From assembly GCA_038850735.1 (NCBI GenBank), contig JAWCLO010000011.1, positions 1-64,000 on the forward strand: a DNA stretch of 64,000 nt, in the 5' to 3' direction. This stretch comes from Methanomassiliicoccales archaeon (GTDB lineage: Archaea > Thermoplasmatota > Thermoplasmata > Methanomassiliicoccales > JACIVX01). Both the position numbers and the translations under genes were made by a program. The notes beneath the pieces were generated by a model. It searched no databases. It was not told where the DNA came from and worked only from the letters and a program-made list of their open reading frames with translations. Positions 53,949-63,430 of this stretch are shown one piece after another. Position 1 is the stretch's first letter. Every line of letters starts with the position of its first letter.

Positions 53949-54130
53949 TTCAATGATCGAAGTAGCAAATGCCAGTGAAATGTAAATCGTATATTGACAC
54001 TTCAAGATCCCACAGAGTCATCTAACTGAATGCAGGAAAGAAAAAAATTAATGACTTACACTGCCAATAAGACTCATTAACTTGAATTTAGAACACATCA
54101 TTTCATGTTCGAAAGCGGAGATGAAGGACT

Positions 54131-57100
54131 TTGCCTGGTGATTTCGTTAGCCAGCTTCAGCTTGCAAAACAACTGGAGCAAAAGGCAAAAGAAGCAGCAA
54201 GAAGCCGGAGGGCAGCTGAAGAGAAGATAGCTGAAGCCGAACTAGCGATCACTAGTATGAAGGAATTTGATATTACATCTGCCGAATCTCAGCGACTTTT
54301 TATCGAAGCTAAGGATGCACTAGCTCGCCGAGATTTCGAGGCAAGTTTAAGCCTCGCTGTGCAGTGCATTAACTCTGTCCAAAATGCCAAATGTGAAAAG
54401 ATCGATCAGATGCTGAAATCTGCTACGGAGCTTGTCAATCTCTTCGAAAGTGGGGATGCAGATCACGGAGCCATTTTGGAAAGCGTGCGAAACGTGCAAA
54501 ACTTGGTCTCAGAGAAAAAATTGACCGAAGCATACGAGAATGCCAAGAAAATTGCTGATAGAGCGGAACAGTACGTCAATCGAAAGATGGCAGAATTGTT
54601 CGGGAAAGTTCAGTCACTTCTGGTGCTTGCAGATTCTGTTGGACTAAAAGTTGAAGAGGAGCGGCAACTGCTATCTCACGCGAGAAGATGGTTTGATGAG
54701 GCGCAATATTCCCAAACGATCAAAGAACTACATGCATGCCTCAGCAGAATTCGGGATCTTTTCAGAACATATATAGAATCGAAATTTAACAAACTATTGG
54801 AATTGAGAGCATCACTTTTGTCTCTCAGATTTGACCCGTCTAAAATTGATGAGATATTGCTTGAAATAAAGAGGCGTGTAGAAGAAAACGATTTCGAAAT
54901 TGCACTGAGGAACTTGAAGATCGCGGAGATAGAAGCTCAGAATCTGTTGGTATCAGGTTTAAGGAATGGTTTAATACGACTACAGAAAATAAAAGAACTT
55001 TTAGAGATCAACAGCATCAACATCGGCGATGCTGAAAAAATTCTAAGTGATTTTCAAGAATTCCTCAAAAGCCAACAACTGGAAAAGGCGAAGATTGCCT
55101 ACGAAGAAGCTGCAAGAGCTCTGTCTAAAGCTGTGGGAGAATTTATCCTACAATCGGTTTTGAAAATGCAGCACAGATTAGTTATTGCGAAGAAACTGAA
55201 TATTGATCTCGACGAGGTTGCTAGATATCTCGAGTCATCAAAAAAGTCGTACAAGAGCGGGGAGTTTGAAAACGCCGTTGAATTTATTCACAAGGCCGAT
55301 GCATCTCTAAAGAAGGCACTTGAAGAATATGAAAGCATTGAGGCCGAATTTGCAAGAATCAAACAACTGCTCATAATAGGAAACAAGTATTCCGTGGATT
55401 TGGGCAGGGCTAAAGAAAGAATAAAGAACCTAAAAGGACTCATTTTCTCTCACAATTTCAAAGCGGCCGCTGAAGAATTGAAAGAAGCCCAGAGGGAAGC
55501 TCACATAGCGTTACAACAATACTTTGCAAAAAATATCATGGACCTAGAGCTCATGGTTGCTGATGTAGCAAAGATGGGAGCCGATATCGCCGAAGTGCAA
55601 GCTCTTTTGGATGATATTATTAACGCAGCGAAAGAGGGCAGATACGAGGAAGTTGCTGACTCGATAAGGCAATGCCGTGAAATCATCAATGAGAAAATGA
55701 TGCTTGCTGCGAGAGAAATCATTGCCTCTGCACTAAAATTCATTGAGACTCGTTCAGAACACATAGACATATCTGTGGCAAATTCAATCCTAAATGATGC
55801 AAAGGCGGCTCTTGAAAAAGGCGAGTATGAGCGGGCTTATAGCCTGGGAAAGAGCGCTCTTGAAAATGTTAGAAAATCCGAAACAAACGCAATAGCTAGA
55901 ATGCTCGAGGAAGCAGAGAAGCAATTAGAGATAGCAAAGAATCTTGGAGCGGATAGTGTAACACTCCGCGAGAAACTGAAAAAAGCTGCAGCACTTAGAG
56001 AAAGTGAGAATTTTTCCGAAGCGTTTGAGTCGGTTGTTGAAGTCATCAATTTATCAGCATCAATAATCGCAGATGAGCTCACGAGGAGATTAACTCCATT
56101 GCTGAGGGATATATCGTCGATGCGGCGAACTGGAATTGCCGTTGGAAAAATAGAAAGAATGATCGAAGAAGCTTCCCTGGCAATCGGAAAAAAAGAATTC
56201 ATGAAGGCTTACGAAGTTCTCAATCAAATTGAAAACCTTATCAAAGGGACGAAGACGCTCCACGCTGAAATATATGATAAAATCGTTGAGATATCAAATC
56301 TCCTCAAAGAGGCGAAGGAGCAAGGCAGGGACATTAGTGATGCAATGTCCCTGCTGCTTAAGGCCAAGAGGAATTTTGAAAGCGGGCGATATGAAGAGGC
56401 AAAAGAACTTATTGACCAGTGTTACGCATCTACGGAGAAGATTGTAGCACCATTCATAGCCACGAGGAGAATCCCCATAGTTAGAGATCTCCTCTCAATA
56501 ATGAAAAGAATAGGACTGGAGAGGGGGCAAGTGGAACGATTGCTTGCAGAAGCTGATGAGGCTGTGAGAAGCGAACGATTTTTAGAAGCATTGAATTCTT
56601 CGAGGGAAGCAGAGCAGATTGCCACAACATCTTTGATCAGAGAAATTTCGATGCGAATTGAAAATATACGCTCAAGCATCTCAGAAGCAACGAAAAAAGG
56701 TCAAGAGGTCGCTATCGTTGAAGGCGTCATCCAAAAGGCTGAAAGTCTGCTAAAAGACGGACGCTTTAATGAGGCACTGAAGGCAATTGATCTGGCAAAA
56801 GCTGAGATTGATCAAGCAATTGTCGTAGAGCGGAAGGCAGCAGAGCACGTTCAGCTCGCTGAGAGAATCATTGGGGATGTAGAAGCGATGATAGATGTAA
56901 CGGCATCAAAGAACCTTATCGATCAGGCCAAAAAAATGATGAATCAAGGAAAATTTGTTGTTGCATCAGAGTTGGCAAAGAACGCAGCTGAGCAAGCGAC
57001 CCGCAAAGCAATCGAATGGGTTATGGACGAACTCGCAAAGATTGAGGAGTTTTTCCGAAAAGAGGGTCTGGAGGGGATTGAATCAAAAACATTGAGCTCA

Positions 57101-58480
57101 TCGATTGAGGAAATACGCCGGCTTGCAAACGTCTGGCAATTCAAACAAGTAAGATCTATGATCAGCACCCTTCGAAATACGATGGAAAGACTCCGCCAGC
57201 AGAGGGATTTGACTGCGAAGACCCTTGAAGAAATCAAAATTGAGGTAAGCAAAGCAAGGGAACAAGGTCTCAAAGTTGATCACATTAGCGAAAAATTAAG
57301 AAATGCAGAGGAGAAGATGAAAGCGGGTTCATTCTCAGAAGCTTTCGCCATCGGCATGTCTTGTTCGGAAGAACTAAAATCCATACACGAGACTTTGAAT
57401 CGCAGAATAATAGAATGTGAGGAAATCAAGAAGAAAATCCAGGTACTCAGAAATAATGGTATTGATGTTTCAGGTTTGCGGAAAATGACTGAGTCAGTTG
57501 AGGAGGCGCTGAAATCCCTCGATTTCGAAAGGGCGGCTTTATTGATACAGCGCGTAAATACAAAAGCATCGGCGGAGTTGAAGCGACTAGTTGGAATGAA
57601 AAGGGAGGAATTAAGCGTACTTCTGGATCTCACTCGAAAGGCTGCCTTAGACGAGGAAGCATCGAAGCTTGTCGAAAGTATTGCGAGTGCTGAAAAAGTT
57701 GATTCTGGAAGCATAGATATCGATTTGATTGAGTCACACATCCAAGTAATCAAATCAACACTTCTGGAGGCTATTACTGGGAAATTATGGGAAATGACAC
57801 AGTTGATCGAAAATGAGAAGAAAAGTGGAAAGGAAACATCGTTGAGTGAGCGCTTGCTTTCTGAGGCCCAAGAGAGTCTCGAAACCGGTGATTTTGGTAG
57901 GTCCATCGAGCTCATTGAAGAGGCGCGTGCAAACATAGGTACTTCGGTGGAAGAATTTAGGGAGATTGAAAATCTGAAGAGCAAGATCAGAGGAATGATA
58001 GAATCGGCGCAAAACTGCGGGCTGCCAATAAATAGAATGACATACGAAGAGCTTTTGCAAAGGATTGACAACAGGGAATTTGACCGACCGAAATCCATTC
58101 TAAACGCCTTGAATGAAGCGGCCTCCTTACTGAAAGATGAGCTGGAAAGGCTTGCACCTGCCATTGTCATTGAATCTGTCGATCCCGGTATGCCCATTGA
58201 GGGGAAATGGTGCTCTATGAAGATTGCTCTTCGAAACAAGGGCGTAGCGATGGCTCGTGACATTTCCATAGAGATCAGCGGTGATCTTGACTATGGAAGG
58301 AGTACAACACGAAGCTGGCTTAAGGGAGGAGAAGCTCTTGTTATTGAAATAAAGTATTTGCCGAAACGCAGCGGAATTCTTGAAGTTGATATCATAGTAA
58401 AATGGAAACCAGCTTTCTCAGAAGAGATCTTAAAATCAAATAAGAAGGTAAATTTGGAAGTTGGCAGAGGGATCTCATAG
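54131..58480 (+). CDS. Giant helical-repeat protein with a C-terminal Ig-like domain
   Basis: This 1449-residue cytoplasmic protein (no signal peptide or membrane helix) consists of about twenty helical repeats of roughly 65-75 residues. Each repeat contains the core x-x-G/x-F/Y-x-x-A-x-x-h. Examples are RRDFEASLSLA, SGEFENAVEFI, KGEYERAYSLG, SGRYEEAKELI, DGRFNEALKAI and AGSFSEAFAIG. The helix before each core often ends in a G-x-D/E turn (for example GADIAEVQALL). The last 100 residues, from about 1348, form a beta domain (IESVDPGMPIEGKWCSMKIALRNKG) like a CARDB or Ig fold. The start is a TTG, 54131, behind ggag. I recognise no function; a scaffold, filament or rod is plausible. Confidence 0.8.
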   Translation: MPGDFVSQLQLAKQLEQKAKEAARSRRAAEEKIAEAELAITSMKEFDITSAESQRLFIEAKDALARRDFEASLSLAVQCINSVQNAKCEKIDQMLKSATELVNLFESGDADHGAILESVRNVQNLVSEKKLTEAYENAKKIADRAEQYVNRKMAELFGKVQSLLVLADSVGLKVEEERQLLSHARRWFDEAQYSQTIKELHACLSRIRDLFRTYIESKFNKLLELRASLLSLRFDPSKIDEILLEIKRRVEENDFEIALRNLKIAEIEAQNLLVSGLRNGLIRLQKIKELLEINSINIGDAEKILSDFQEFLKSQQLEKAKIAYEEAARALSKAVGEFILQSVLKMQHRLVIAKKLNIDLDEVARYLESSKKSYKSGEFENAVEFIHKADASLKKALEEYESIEAEFARIKQLLIIGNKYSVDLGRAKERIKNLKGLIFSHNFKAAAEELKEAQREAHIALQQYFAKNIMDLELMVADVAKMGADIAEVQALLDDIINAAKEGRYEEVADSIRQCREIINEKMMLAAREIIASALKFIETRSEHIDISVANSILNDAKAALEKGEYERAYSLGKSALENVRKSETNAIARMLEEAEKQLEIAKNLGADSVTLREKLKKAAALRESENFSEAFESVVEVINLSASIIADELTRRLTPLLRDISSMRRTGIAVGKIERMIEEASLAIGKKEFMKAYEVLNQIENLIKGTKTLHAEIYDKIVEISNLLKEAKEQGRDISDAMSLLLKAKRNFESGRYEEAKELIDQCYASTEKIVAPFIATRRIPIVRDLLSIMKRIGLERGQVERLLAEADEAVRSERFLEALNSSREAEQIATTSLIREISMRIENIRSSISEATKKGQEVAIVEGVIQKAESLLKDGRFNEALKAIDLAKAEIDQAIVVERKAAEHVQLAERIIGDVEAMIDVTASKNLIDQAKKMMNQGKFVVASELAKNAAEQATRKAIEWVMDELAKIEEFFRKEGLEGIESKTLSSSIEEIRRLANVWQFKQVRSMISTLRNTMERLRQQRDLTAKTLEEIKIEVSKAREQGLKVDHISEKLRNAEEKMKAGSFSEAFAIGMSCSEELKSIHETLNRRIIECEEIKKKIQVLRNNGIDVSGLRKMTESVEEALKSLDFERAALLIQRVNTKASAELKRLVGMKREELSVLLDLTRKAALDEEASKLVESIASAEKVDSGSIDIDLIESHIQVIKSTLLEAITGKLWEMTQLIENEKKSGKETSLSERLLSEAQESLETGDFGRSIELIEEARANIGTSVEEFREIENLKSKIRGMIESAQNCGLPINRMTYEELLQRIDNREFDRPKSILNALNEAASLLKDELERLAPAIVIESVDPGMPIEGKWCSMKIALRNKGVAMARDISIEISGDLDYGRSTTRSWLKGGEALVIEIKYLPKRSGILEVDIIVKWKPAFSEEILKSNKKVNLEVGRGIS

Positions 58481-58484
58481 TCCT

Positions 58485-58895
58485 TCATTGCAATGGCTTT
58501 GCCGGTACGAACTTGTATCCATAATGAATGACTCCTGCCTCTCCGTCCTCTCCGAGCTTCCTCAACGTGCTTCGTACCCTCATGCCAATCCTAACCTCTG
58601 ATGGTTCGCAGTCGATGACTTGTCCCGTAACCTTAACGCCTTCATCCATCTCCACTATCGCCACGATGTAAGGTTTCATCTTGTCTAGCTGTGCTGGTGC
58701 TTCGTGAACGACTGAGAAGGAATAGATCTCACCTTCGCCCCGCAGCTTAATTTCCTCAAGTCTACCCACGCTCTTCCGGCGGCAGGTAGGGCATATCGAT
58801 CTGGGCGGGAAAAGGATCTTCTGACAGACATTGCACCTTACTGCAATCATATTATACCTGCTGGGATTCTCACGCCAGAACCTAGCCGTTGACAT
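58485..58895 (-). CDS. DUF35 zinc-ribbon/OB-fold protein of the HMG-CoA complex
   Basis: This 136-residue protein has an N-terminal zinc ribbon (C21, C24, C35, C38) and an OB fold (EGEIYSFSVVHEAPAQLD, YIVAIVEMDEGVKVTGQVID). In archaea this DUF35 protein bridges thiolase and HMG-CoA synthase, binding CoA and channelling acetoacetyl-CoA (known from a Methanothermococcus complex). It is the last gene of the operon, one base after thiolase. Confidence 0.92.
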   Translation of the reverse strand: MSTARFWRENPSRYNMIAVRCNVCQKILFPPRSICPTCRRKSVGRLEEIKLRGEGEIYSFSVVHEAPAQLDKMKPYIVAIVEMDEGVKVTGQVIDCEPSEVRIGMRVRSTLRKLGEDGEAGVIHYGYKFVPAKPLQ

Positions 58896-58896
58896 T

Positions 58897-60063
58897 TCAC
58901 ACCACCCCTAGAATGTGAATGACAACGGTTGCTCCGGTGCCACCAACATTGTGTGCAAGCCCAATTTCCGCACCATTCACTTGTCTTTTACCAGCCTCGC
59001 CTCTGAGCTGCGCGACGATTTCCACCACCTGAGCCACACCAGTGGCACCGATGGGGTCTCCTCTTGCCTTGAGACCGCCTGACGTGTTGACCGCAATTTT
59101 CCCGCCTATAGCTGTCTCGCCTTCAATCGTAGCCTTTCCCCCTTCTCCCTTTTTAAAAAAACCTAGATCCTCAATCGCAAGTATTTCGCTGATCGTATAA
59201 TTGTCGTGAACCTCTGCAACATCAATGTCCTTAGGCTTTACTCCCGCCTGTTTGAAGGCTTTCTCGGCGGCTACTCGCGTGGCTTCAAATCTGCAAATAT
59301 CTGAGCGATGGTGTAGGGCAAGCGTATCCGAGGCTTGCGCAGAGGCCATTATCTTGATAGGTGTATCAGTGTATTTTTTCGCTTTTTCCAGAGGACAAAG
59401 AACAACAGCCGCACCGCCATCTGAAATCGGTGCGCAGTCAAACATCCCCAGCGGCTCAGCCACCGGCGGCGATCTCAGGACTGTTTCGATAGATATTTCC
59501 TTTTGAAATTGAGCCTTGGAATTAAGAGAGCCGTGCTTGTGGTTCTTAACAGCAACATGGGCAATTTGCTCCCGCGTGGTACCATATTCATGCATATGCC
59601 TTCTCGCAATCATTGCATGCAAAGAGGCAAAGGTAGCCCCAAAGGCGCACTCCCACTGCTGGTCAGCTGCTGATGATTGGATATCGATCGCCTTGAGATC
59701 ACCGACATCCGTCATCTTCTCAGCACCACCAACTACGACAATGTCATGTAGACCAGATGCTACAGCTAAGTATCCTTGACGAAGAGCCAAACCTCCTGAT
59801 GCGCCAGCGGCTTCCACTCTAGTTGCTGGGATATGGTTATTGGCCATGCCGGCATAATCTGCGATGAGCGCACCCACGTGTTCTTGCTCGATGTATCGAC
59901 CAGCAGACATGTTCCCAACATAGATCGCATCGATCTCGTCACCAGAAAGGTTTGCATCGTACACTGCAGCCAATCCTGCTTGTATCCCAATTTCCCGAAA
60001 TGATAAATCCCAAAGTTCGCCAAACTTCGTATCCCCGACTCCAATTATAGCAACTTCCCTCAT
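58897..60063 (-). CDS. Thiolase-family protein of the mevalonate operon, atypical active site
   Basis: This 388-residue thiolase-fold protein sits in the position of acetoacetyl-CoA thiolase (2 acetyl-CoA to acetoacetyl-CoA). The fold motifs are clear: [64 protein letters not shown] and [12 protein letters not shown]. Two expected catalytic residues differ. The nucleophile Cys in A-C-A-S-G is Gly87 (codon ggc) and the His of G-H-P-x-G-A-T-G is Asp336 (codon gac). The gene is otherwise intact and overlaps HMG-CoA synthase by 4 bases. It may be a non-catalytic scaffold, or work by another chemistry. Confidence 0.88.
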   Translation of the reverse strand: MREVAIIGVGDTKFGELWDLSFREIGIQAGLAAVYDANLSGDEIDAIYVGNMSAGRYIEQEHVGALIADYAGMANNHIPATRVEAAGASGGLALRQGYLAVASGLHDIVVVGGAEKMTDVGDLKAIDIQSSAADQQWECAFGATFASLHAMIARRHMHEYGTTREQIAHVAVKNHKHGSLNSKAQFQKEISIETVLRSPPVAEPLGMFDCAPISDGGAAVVLCPLEKAKKYTDTPIKIMASAQASDTLALHHRSDICRFEATRVAAEKAFKQAGVKPKDIDVAEVHDNYTISEILAIEDLGFFKKGEGGKATIEGETAIGGKIAVNTSGGLKARGDPIGATGVAQVVEIVAQLRGEAGKRQVNGAEIGLAHNVGGTGATVVIHILGVV

Positions 60064-61118
60064 TTCATCCCTCCAGCGATTCTGATCTTTCCTTTAAATT
60101 TTGCATAAGTGGCATAATCGATGAATTTCTTGCTCTCAACAAGCTGTCTCACAGTTGGCGCAGCTTCTCTACGGAATCTCTGAATTTCTGGTGTTACCGT
60201 AATATCAAAGCCGTCACTACCGGCTCCTGACCCATAAGCAACAGCAAAGATCCTCTCATTTGGTTTTGCCACGTCAAGAATAGCGGCAATGCCAAGAGGG
60301 ACAGAACCGCTATAAGTGTTGCCAATGAACGGAGTCAGTAGCCCAGTTTCGATCTGTGCCTCATTAAATCCCAGTTGCTTCGCAACACGAACAGGGAATT
60401 TGCCGTTGGGCTGATGGAAAACGGCGTAATCATAATCCTCAGCCTTTGTACCTTGTATTTTCATAAGTTCTCTTCCGCAGTTGACGATATGCTTGAAATA
60501 GGCTGGCTCACCAGTAAATCTCCCTCCGTGACTTGGATATGGCTGGCCTTCCCTTCGCCAGAAATCAGGCGTATCCGTTGTGTAAGAATAAGTCTTATTG
60601 ATTTTTGCAATGATTTTTTTGGCACCAATGAGAAATGCAGCGCCACCCGCTGATGCGGCATATTCAAGGGCATCGCCCGGTGCTCCCTGAGAAGTGTCAG
60701 CCCCTATTGCCACGCCATACTTGATCATCCCAGCACCAACCATTCCCATGCACGTTTGTATGGCAGCGGTGCCTGCCTTGCATGCAAATTCATAATCTGC
60801 AGCTGTAAGACTGGGTGATGCTTCAATTGCCTCTGCAACTATCGTTCCAGTTGGTTTAACGGCGTATGGATGGGACTCAGAACCAACGAAAATCGCCCCA
60901 ATCTCCTTAGGGTTGATTGAAACACGCTTCAGCATATTGCGGGCAGCTTCCACGGAAATCGTTACTGTGTCTTCATCAGGACCAGGTACAGATTTGCTGA
61001 AAATCAGCAAATTCCTGCTCATCATCTCACCATCTACCCCCCAAATTCTGGCAATTTCTTGGGGGGTTATCCTATACCTAGGAACATACGCCCCATAACT
61101 AACAATTCCAACATCCAT
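60060..61118 (-). CDS. hmgS: Hydroxymethylglutaryl-CoA synthase
   Basis: This 352-residue enzyme of the mevalonate pathway condenses acetyl-CoA and acetoacetyl-CoA. Catalytic residues are present: E81 in [13 protein letters not shown]113 in [10 protein letters not shown] and H235 in [26 protein letters not shown] is the conserved C-terminal motif. It is second in the operon (regulator, hmgS, thiolase, DUF35) and follows the regulator by 18 bases. Together with egsA it supports archaeal lipid synthesis. Confidence 0.95.
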   Translation of the reverse strand: MDVGIVSYGAYVPRYRITPQEIARIWGVDGEMMSRNLLIFSKSVPGPDEDTVTISVEAARNMLKRVSINPKEIGAIFVGSESHPYAVKPTGTIVAEAIEASPSLTAADYEFACKAGTAAIQTCMGMVGAGMIKYGVAIGADTSQGAPGDALEYAASAGGAAFLIGAKKIIAKINKTYSYTTDTPDFWRREGQPYPSHGGRFTGEPAYFKHIVNCGRELMKIQGTKAEDYDYAVFHQPNGKFPVRVAKQLGFNEAQIETGLLTPFIGNTYSGSVPLGIAAILDVAKPNERIFAVAYGSGAGSDGFDITVTPEIQRFRREAAPTVRQLVESKKFIDYATYAKFKGKIRIAGGMK

Positions 61119-61136
61119 TACATCCCACCTCGCACC

Positions 61137-61820
61137 TTAGCCAAGGCGTTCAAGCCTGTCAACAAGAACCTGCATTGGGAGGTCAGTCTTCACAAGGGGA
61201 ATACCCTCGAGCGCTGCAAGCCTGACTGCTAGTTCATCAACGTGTTCCGGTCGGTGATAGCACACCATCGCCGGTTTGAGTGGATGTGCCCTCACTGCGA
61301 TCATGGGAGATCTTCCATACTTAACGCCGGTGAATATCAGCGCTCTCTCGCTACTCCAGCCATATACTTTGAGATAGTCGAATGAACTCAAAGATAATAT
61401 TGCCTTCATGGAATCGATAATCGTATAACCATGGATATCCCTTACAAGGGGTAGCCCCTTGGTGAGATTGTTTCCATCGATTACTTTTATGAAATTTTCA
61501 ACAGGTATGCTCGTTCGGAATTCTCGCATGCTAATGATACAATCTGTTTTGTCTCCAAGAGTGTATTTCTTTATAGTATGTCCCCCGGTTTTTTCATCGA
61601 TTTCTATGAGACCATCAACAATCCGCTTGATTATCGTGATACCAGGTGATTTTCTTCTTCCTGACTCGTAGTCACTGATCACCGAAGGGGAGATCCCCAG
61701 ATGTCTCGCTAGGGCTTGCTGTGATATGTTAAATTCTTCTCGCCACTTCCTTATCGTTTTACCAGGATCGTTCGATAAGGTGATGTCCCCAGCAATCTTT
61801 TCCCTAAGGTGTTCCTTCAT
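61137..61820 (-). CDS. Helix-turn-helix regulator of the HMG-CoA operon (COG1709-like)
   Basis: This 227-residue regulator has an XRE-type helix-turn-helix at about residues 24-70 (WREEFNISQQALARHLGISPSVISDYESGRRKSPG). A C-terminal domain of about 150 residues (for example VRDIHGYTIIDSMKAI, MIAVRAHPLKP, MVCYHRPEHVDELA) could bind a ligand. It is first of the mevalonate operon and probably controls it. Upstream, three copies of a TGTCG site lie over the predicted promoter. The ATG at 61820 is the only good start. Confidence 0.9.
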   Translation of the reverse strand: MKEHLREKIAGDITLSNDPGKTIRKWREEFNISQQALARHLGISPSVISDYESGRRKSPGITIIKRIVDGLIEIDEKTGGHTIKKYTLGDKTDCIISMREFRTSIPVENFIKVIDGNNLTKGLPLVRDIHGYTIIDSMKAILSLSSFDYLKVYGWSSERALIFTGVKYGRSPMIAVRAHPLKPAMVCYHRPEHVDELAVRLAALEGIPLVKTDLPMQVLVDRLERLG

Positions 61821-61835
61821 GGAATGGCGTAAGGC

Positions 61836-61878
61836 TGTCGAATATTTAATATTTGTCGTATATTGAATTCGACATATT
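61836..61878. promoter_or_regulatory. Candidate operator: three TGTCGWATWTT sites over the mevalonate-operon promoter
   Basis: Two direct copies, tgtcgaatatt (61836-61846) and tgtcgtatatt (61854-61864), are 18 bases apart. A third, atgtcgaattc, is read on the minus strand at about 61868-61878. The outer two form an inverted pair (gtcgaat ... attcgac). The stretch aaatattaaatatt on the minus strand, inside this array, is a TATA-like box about 25 bases before the ATG at 61820. Protein bound there would block the basal factors, so autoregulation by the operon's HTH protein is the simplest reading. Confidence 0.5.
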
Positions 61879-62086
61879 ACGAAGAAATTCGGTTTAATCG
61901 TCTGGAAAATTTTTTGAAGCTTTTGTATAATTCCATGCTAAATACAAAGAAAACGCCAACTGAAATTACCGGAATGAAATTTACCTTCATGAAAATCGAG
62001 AGCAACAAGAAATTGGAGATTGTTTTCGGAGGCTAGGGGGGAATAATATTTATTCTTGTGTCACATTTTGATCCATTCAACTAAGT

Positions 62087-62160
62087 GGGGCTGTGGGGTA
62101 ACTTGGCTATCCTTGTAGCTTCGGGAGCTATAGATTCCGGTTCAAATCCGGACAGCCCCA
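62087..62160 (+). tRNA. tRNA-Pro (anticodon CGG)
   Basis: This is a complete 74-base cloverleaf. The acceptor stem is ggggctg with cagcccc (7 bp) and discriminator A. The D-arm (gggt...) has the A14, G18 and G19 positions. The anticodon stem gtagc/gctat encloses the loop ttcggga, with T33 and G37, so the anticodon is CGG, reading CCG proline codons. The T-arm is tccgg-ttcaaat-ccgga. No intron is present and CCA is not encoded. A TATA-like taatatttat at 62045-62054 suits its promoter. Confidence 0.93.
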
Positions 62161-62166
62161 TAACGG

Positions 62167-62172
62167 TTTTTT
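62167..62172 (+). terminator. T6 terminator after tRNA-Pro
   Basis: Six consecutive T residues begin 7 bases after the tRNA 3' end, a normal archaeal terminator position. Confidence 0.5.
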
Positions 62173-62365
62173 GGAAGGATATAGTGATGCGTGTTGATTG
62201 CAGAGTGCCAAAATGAGTGACTGATAAGAAGCCATTTTATGATAGATATCCCCAGTATTTTGAAGTGTAAATCCCGACGATCTACTTCATTCTTCACCAT
62301 CTATCCTGAAACTAAGAACTATTACCAGTTACTTGATCAGCAATTCAAACTGCTCATTGCAATAA

Positions 62366-63430
62366 TTATGGAAGCTCCCTGCCACATACATCAAGTTTGG
62401 TCGTTCCAATAACGATCCTGCGGACGTTCCCCTTGGCAGTGGTATAAATCTTAATAAGACCCTTAGCGGGCTCTGTTTCTATGACAACACCTATCCCCAG
62501 AAATTCCCGGTCCTTCCCGAACAATCCAACAATATTATTCTTAGCATCTTCCCATTTGCCTATCAAATCAACACTCTTATTATCGAAAGCACGAATCCTT
62601 CCTCCTGCAAGATACTTTGAAAATATTAGCCCACGAAGTCTCTTTCTCGTTTCTTGAGTTCTTATCTTGATTTCCGATGGTGATTCTACCCAGCAAATCT
62701 CTTCATCGAGAGTGTTTTCTATGTTACTGATAATATCGTTTTTCTGAGTGCCAATTACCAATGGTGAAGGCATTATATCTACCAGCGACTTCTTAAAACT
62801 CATAGCCTCGCTGCTATCCACCCAACCGTCTGTATTTACAATAATTATCTCTGATTTCTTTGATCTAGCAATGTATACCAGTTTCTTAAGCAATGAAAGA
62901 ATCCTGTTTTGGACAAAATAAGGAGATGTCGTTCCAATAAACTCGAGATGGGGCGAATGGATCGATTGTATGTCTGTTATTTCTCTGTCTAAAATGGCTA
63001 GCCCTATTGTTCCAGGAGGACCTAAGTCTGACTGGCCGAGATCTGTGTCGATAAAACAGACTGGCAAAAGATTAGACCTGATGCATCGGTTCGCAATATA
63101 TAGGCTAAGGCCTGATTTTCCCGAGTCGGTGCTACCAATGACGATAACGGACTTAGGTTTAGTCGATGAGATCTTGTCGACGCACGCTTTCCACGATGCG
63201 GGAATGGTATCTTTCGATAGTACATCATAAGACGATCCATGTCCTAGATTGATCGATGACGAGAATGACTCAACTGCAAAGAATGGCATTCTCTTATCTT
63301 TTCTCACAACCGCTTTTGTCCCTTTTTTGAGAAGAGCGCCGAAGCACTCTGCGGCACCCTCTCGCACTACAACAGATGCAGGTCCGTCGACAACTAACGT
63401 CGATCCTGTCGGAACTGTCATCTCGACCAT
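62366..63430 (-). CDS. Polynucleotide 5'-hydroxyl kinase, Clp1/GRC3 family
   Basis: This roughly 354-residue RNA/DNA kinase has an N-terminal beta domain (MVEMTVPTGSTLVVDGPASVV), Walker A GSTDSGKS and the family motif DTDLGQSDLGPPGTIGL. VNTDGWVDSS holds the Walker B-like Asp. A C-terminal beta domain (LFGKDREFLGIGVV, KGLIKIYT, VVIGTTKLD-like) follows. It would phosphorylate 5'-OH ends of RNA, as shown for archaeal Clp1. ATG 63430 is preferred over TTG 63457. Proximity to a tRNA gene is probably chance. Confidence 0.9.
   Translation of the reverse strand: MVEMTVPTGSTLVVDGPASVVVREGAAECFGALLKKGTKAVVRKDKRMPFFAVESFSSSINLGHGSSYDVLSKDTIPASWKACVDKISSTKPKSVIVIGSTDSGKSGLSLYIANRCIRSNLLPVCFIDTDLGQSDLGPPGTIGLAILDREITDIQSIHSPHLEFIGTTSPYFVQNRILSLLKKLVYIARSKKSEIIIVNTDGWVDSSEAMSFKKSLVDIMPSPLVIGTQKNDIISNIENTLDEEICWVESPSEIKIRTQETRKRLRGLIFSKYLAGGRIRAFDNKSVDLIGKWEDAKNNIVGLFGKDREFLGIGVVIETEPAKGLIKIYTTAKGNVRRIVIGTTKLDVCGRELP

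Noticed and set aside
57280-58269. Long antisense open frame (329 codons) inside the giant repeat gene
   Set aside because: It is a shadow of the repeat protein's codon bias; its product is rich in Ser and Phe, has no domain and no start signal.
58897-60063. Thiolase as a pseudogene because of the missing catalytic residues
   Set aside because: The frame is intact, coupled by overlap to hmgS and otherwise conserved, so a changed role is more likely than decay.
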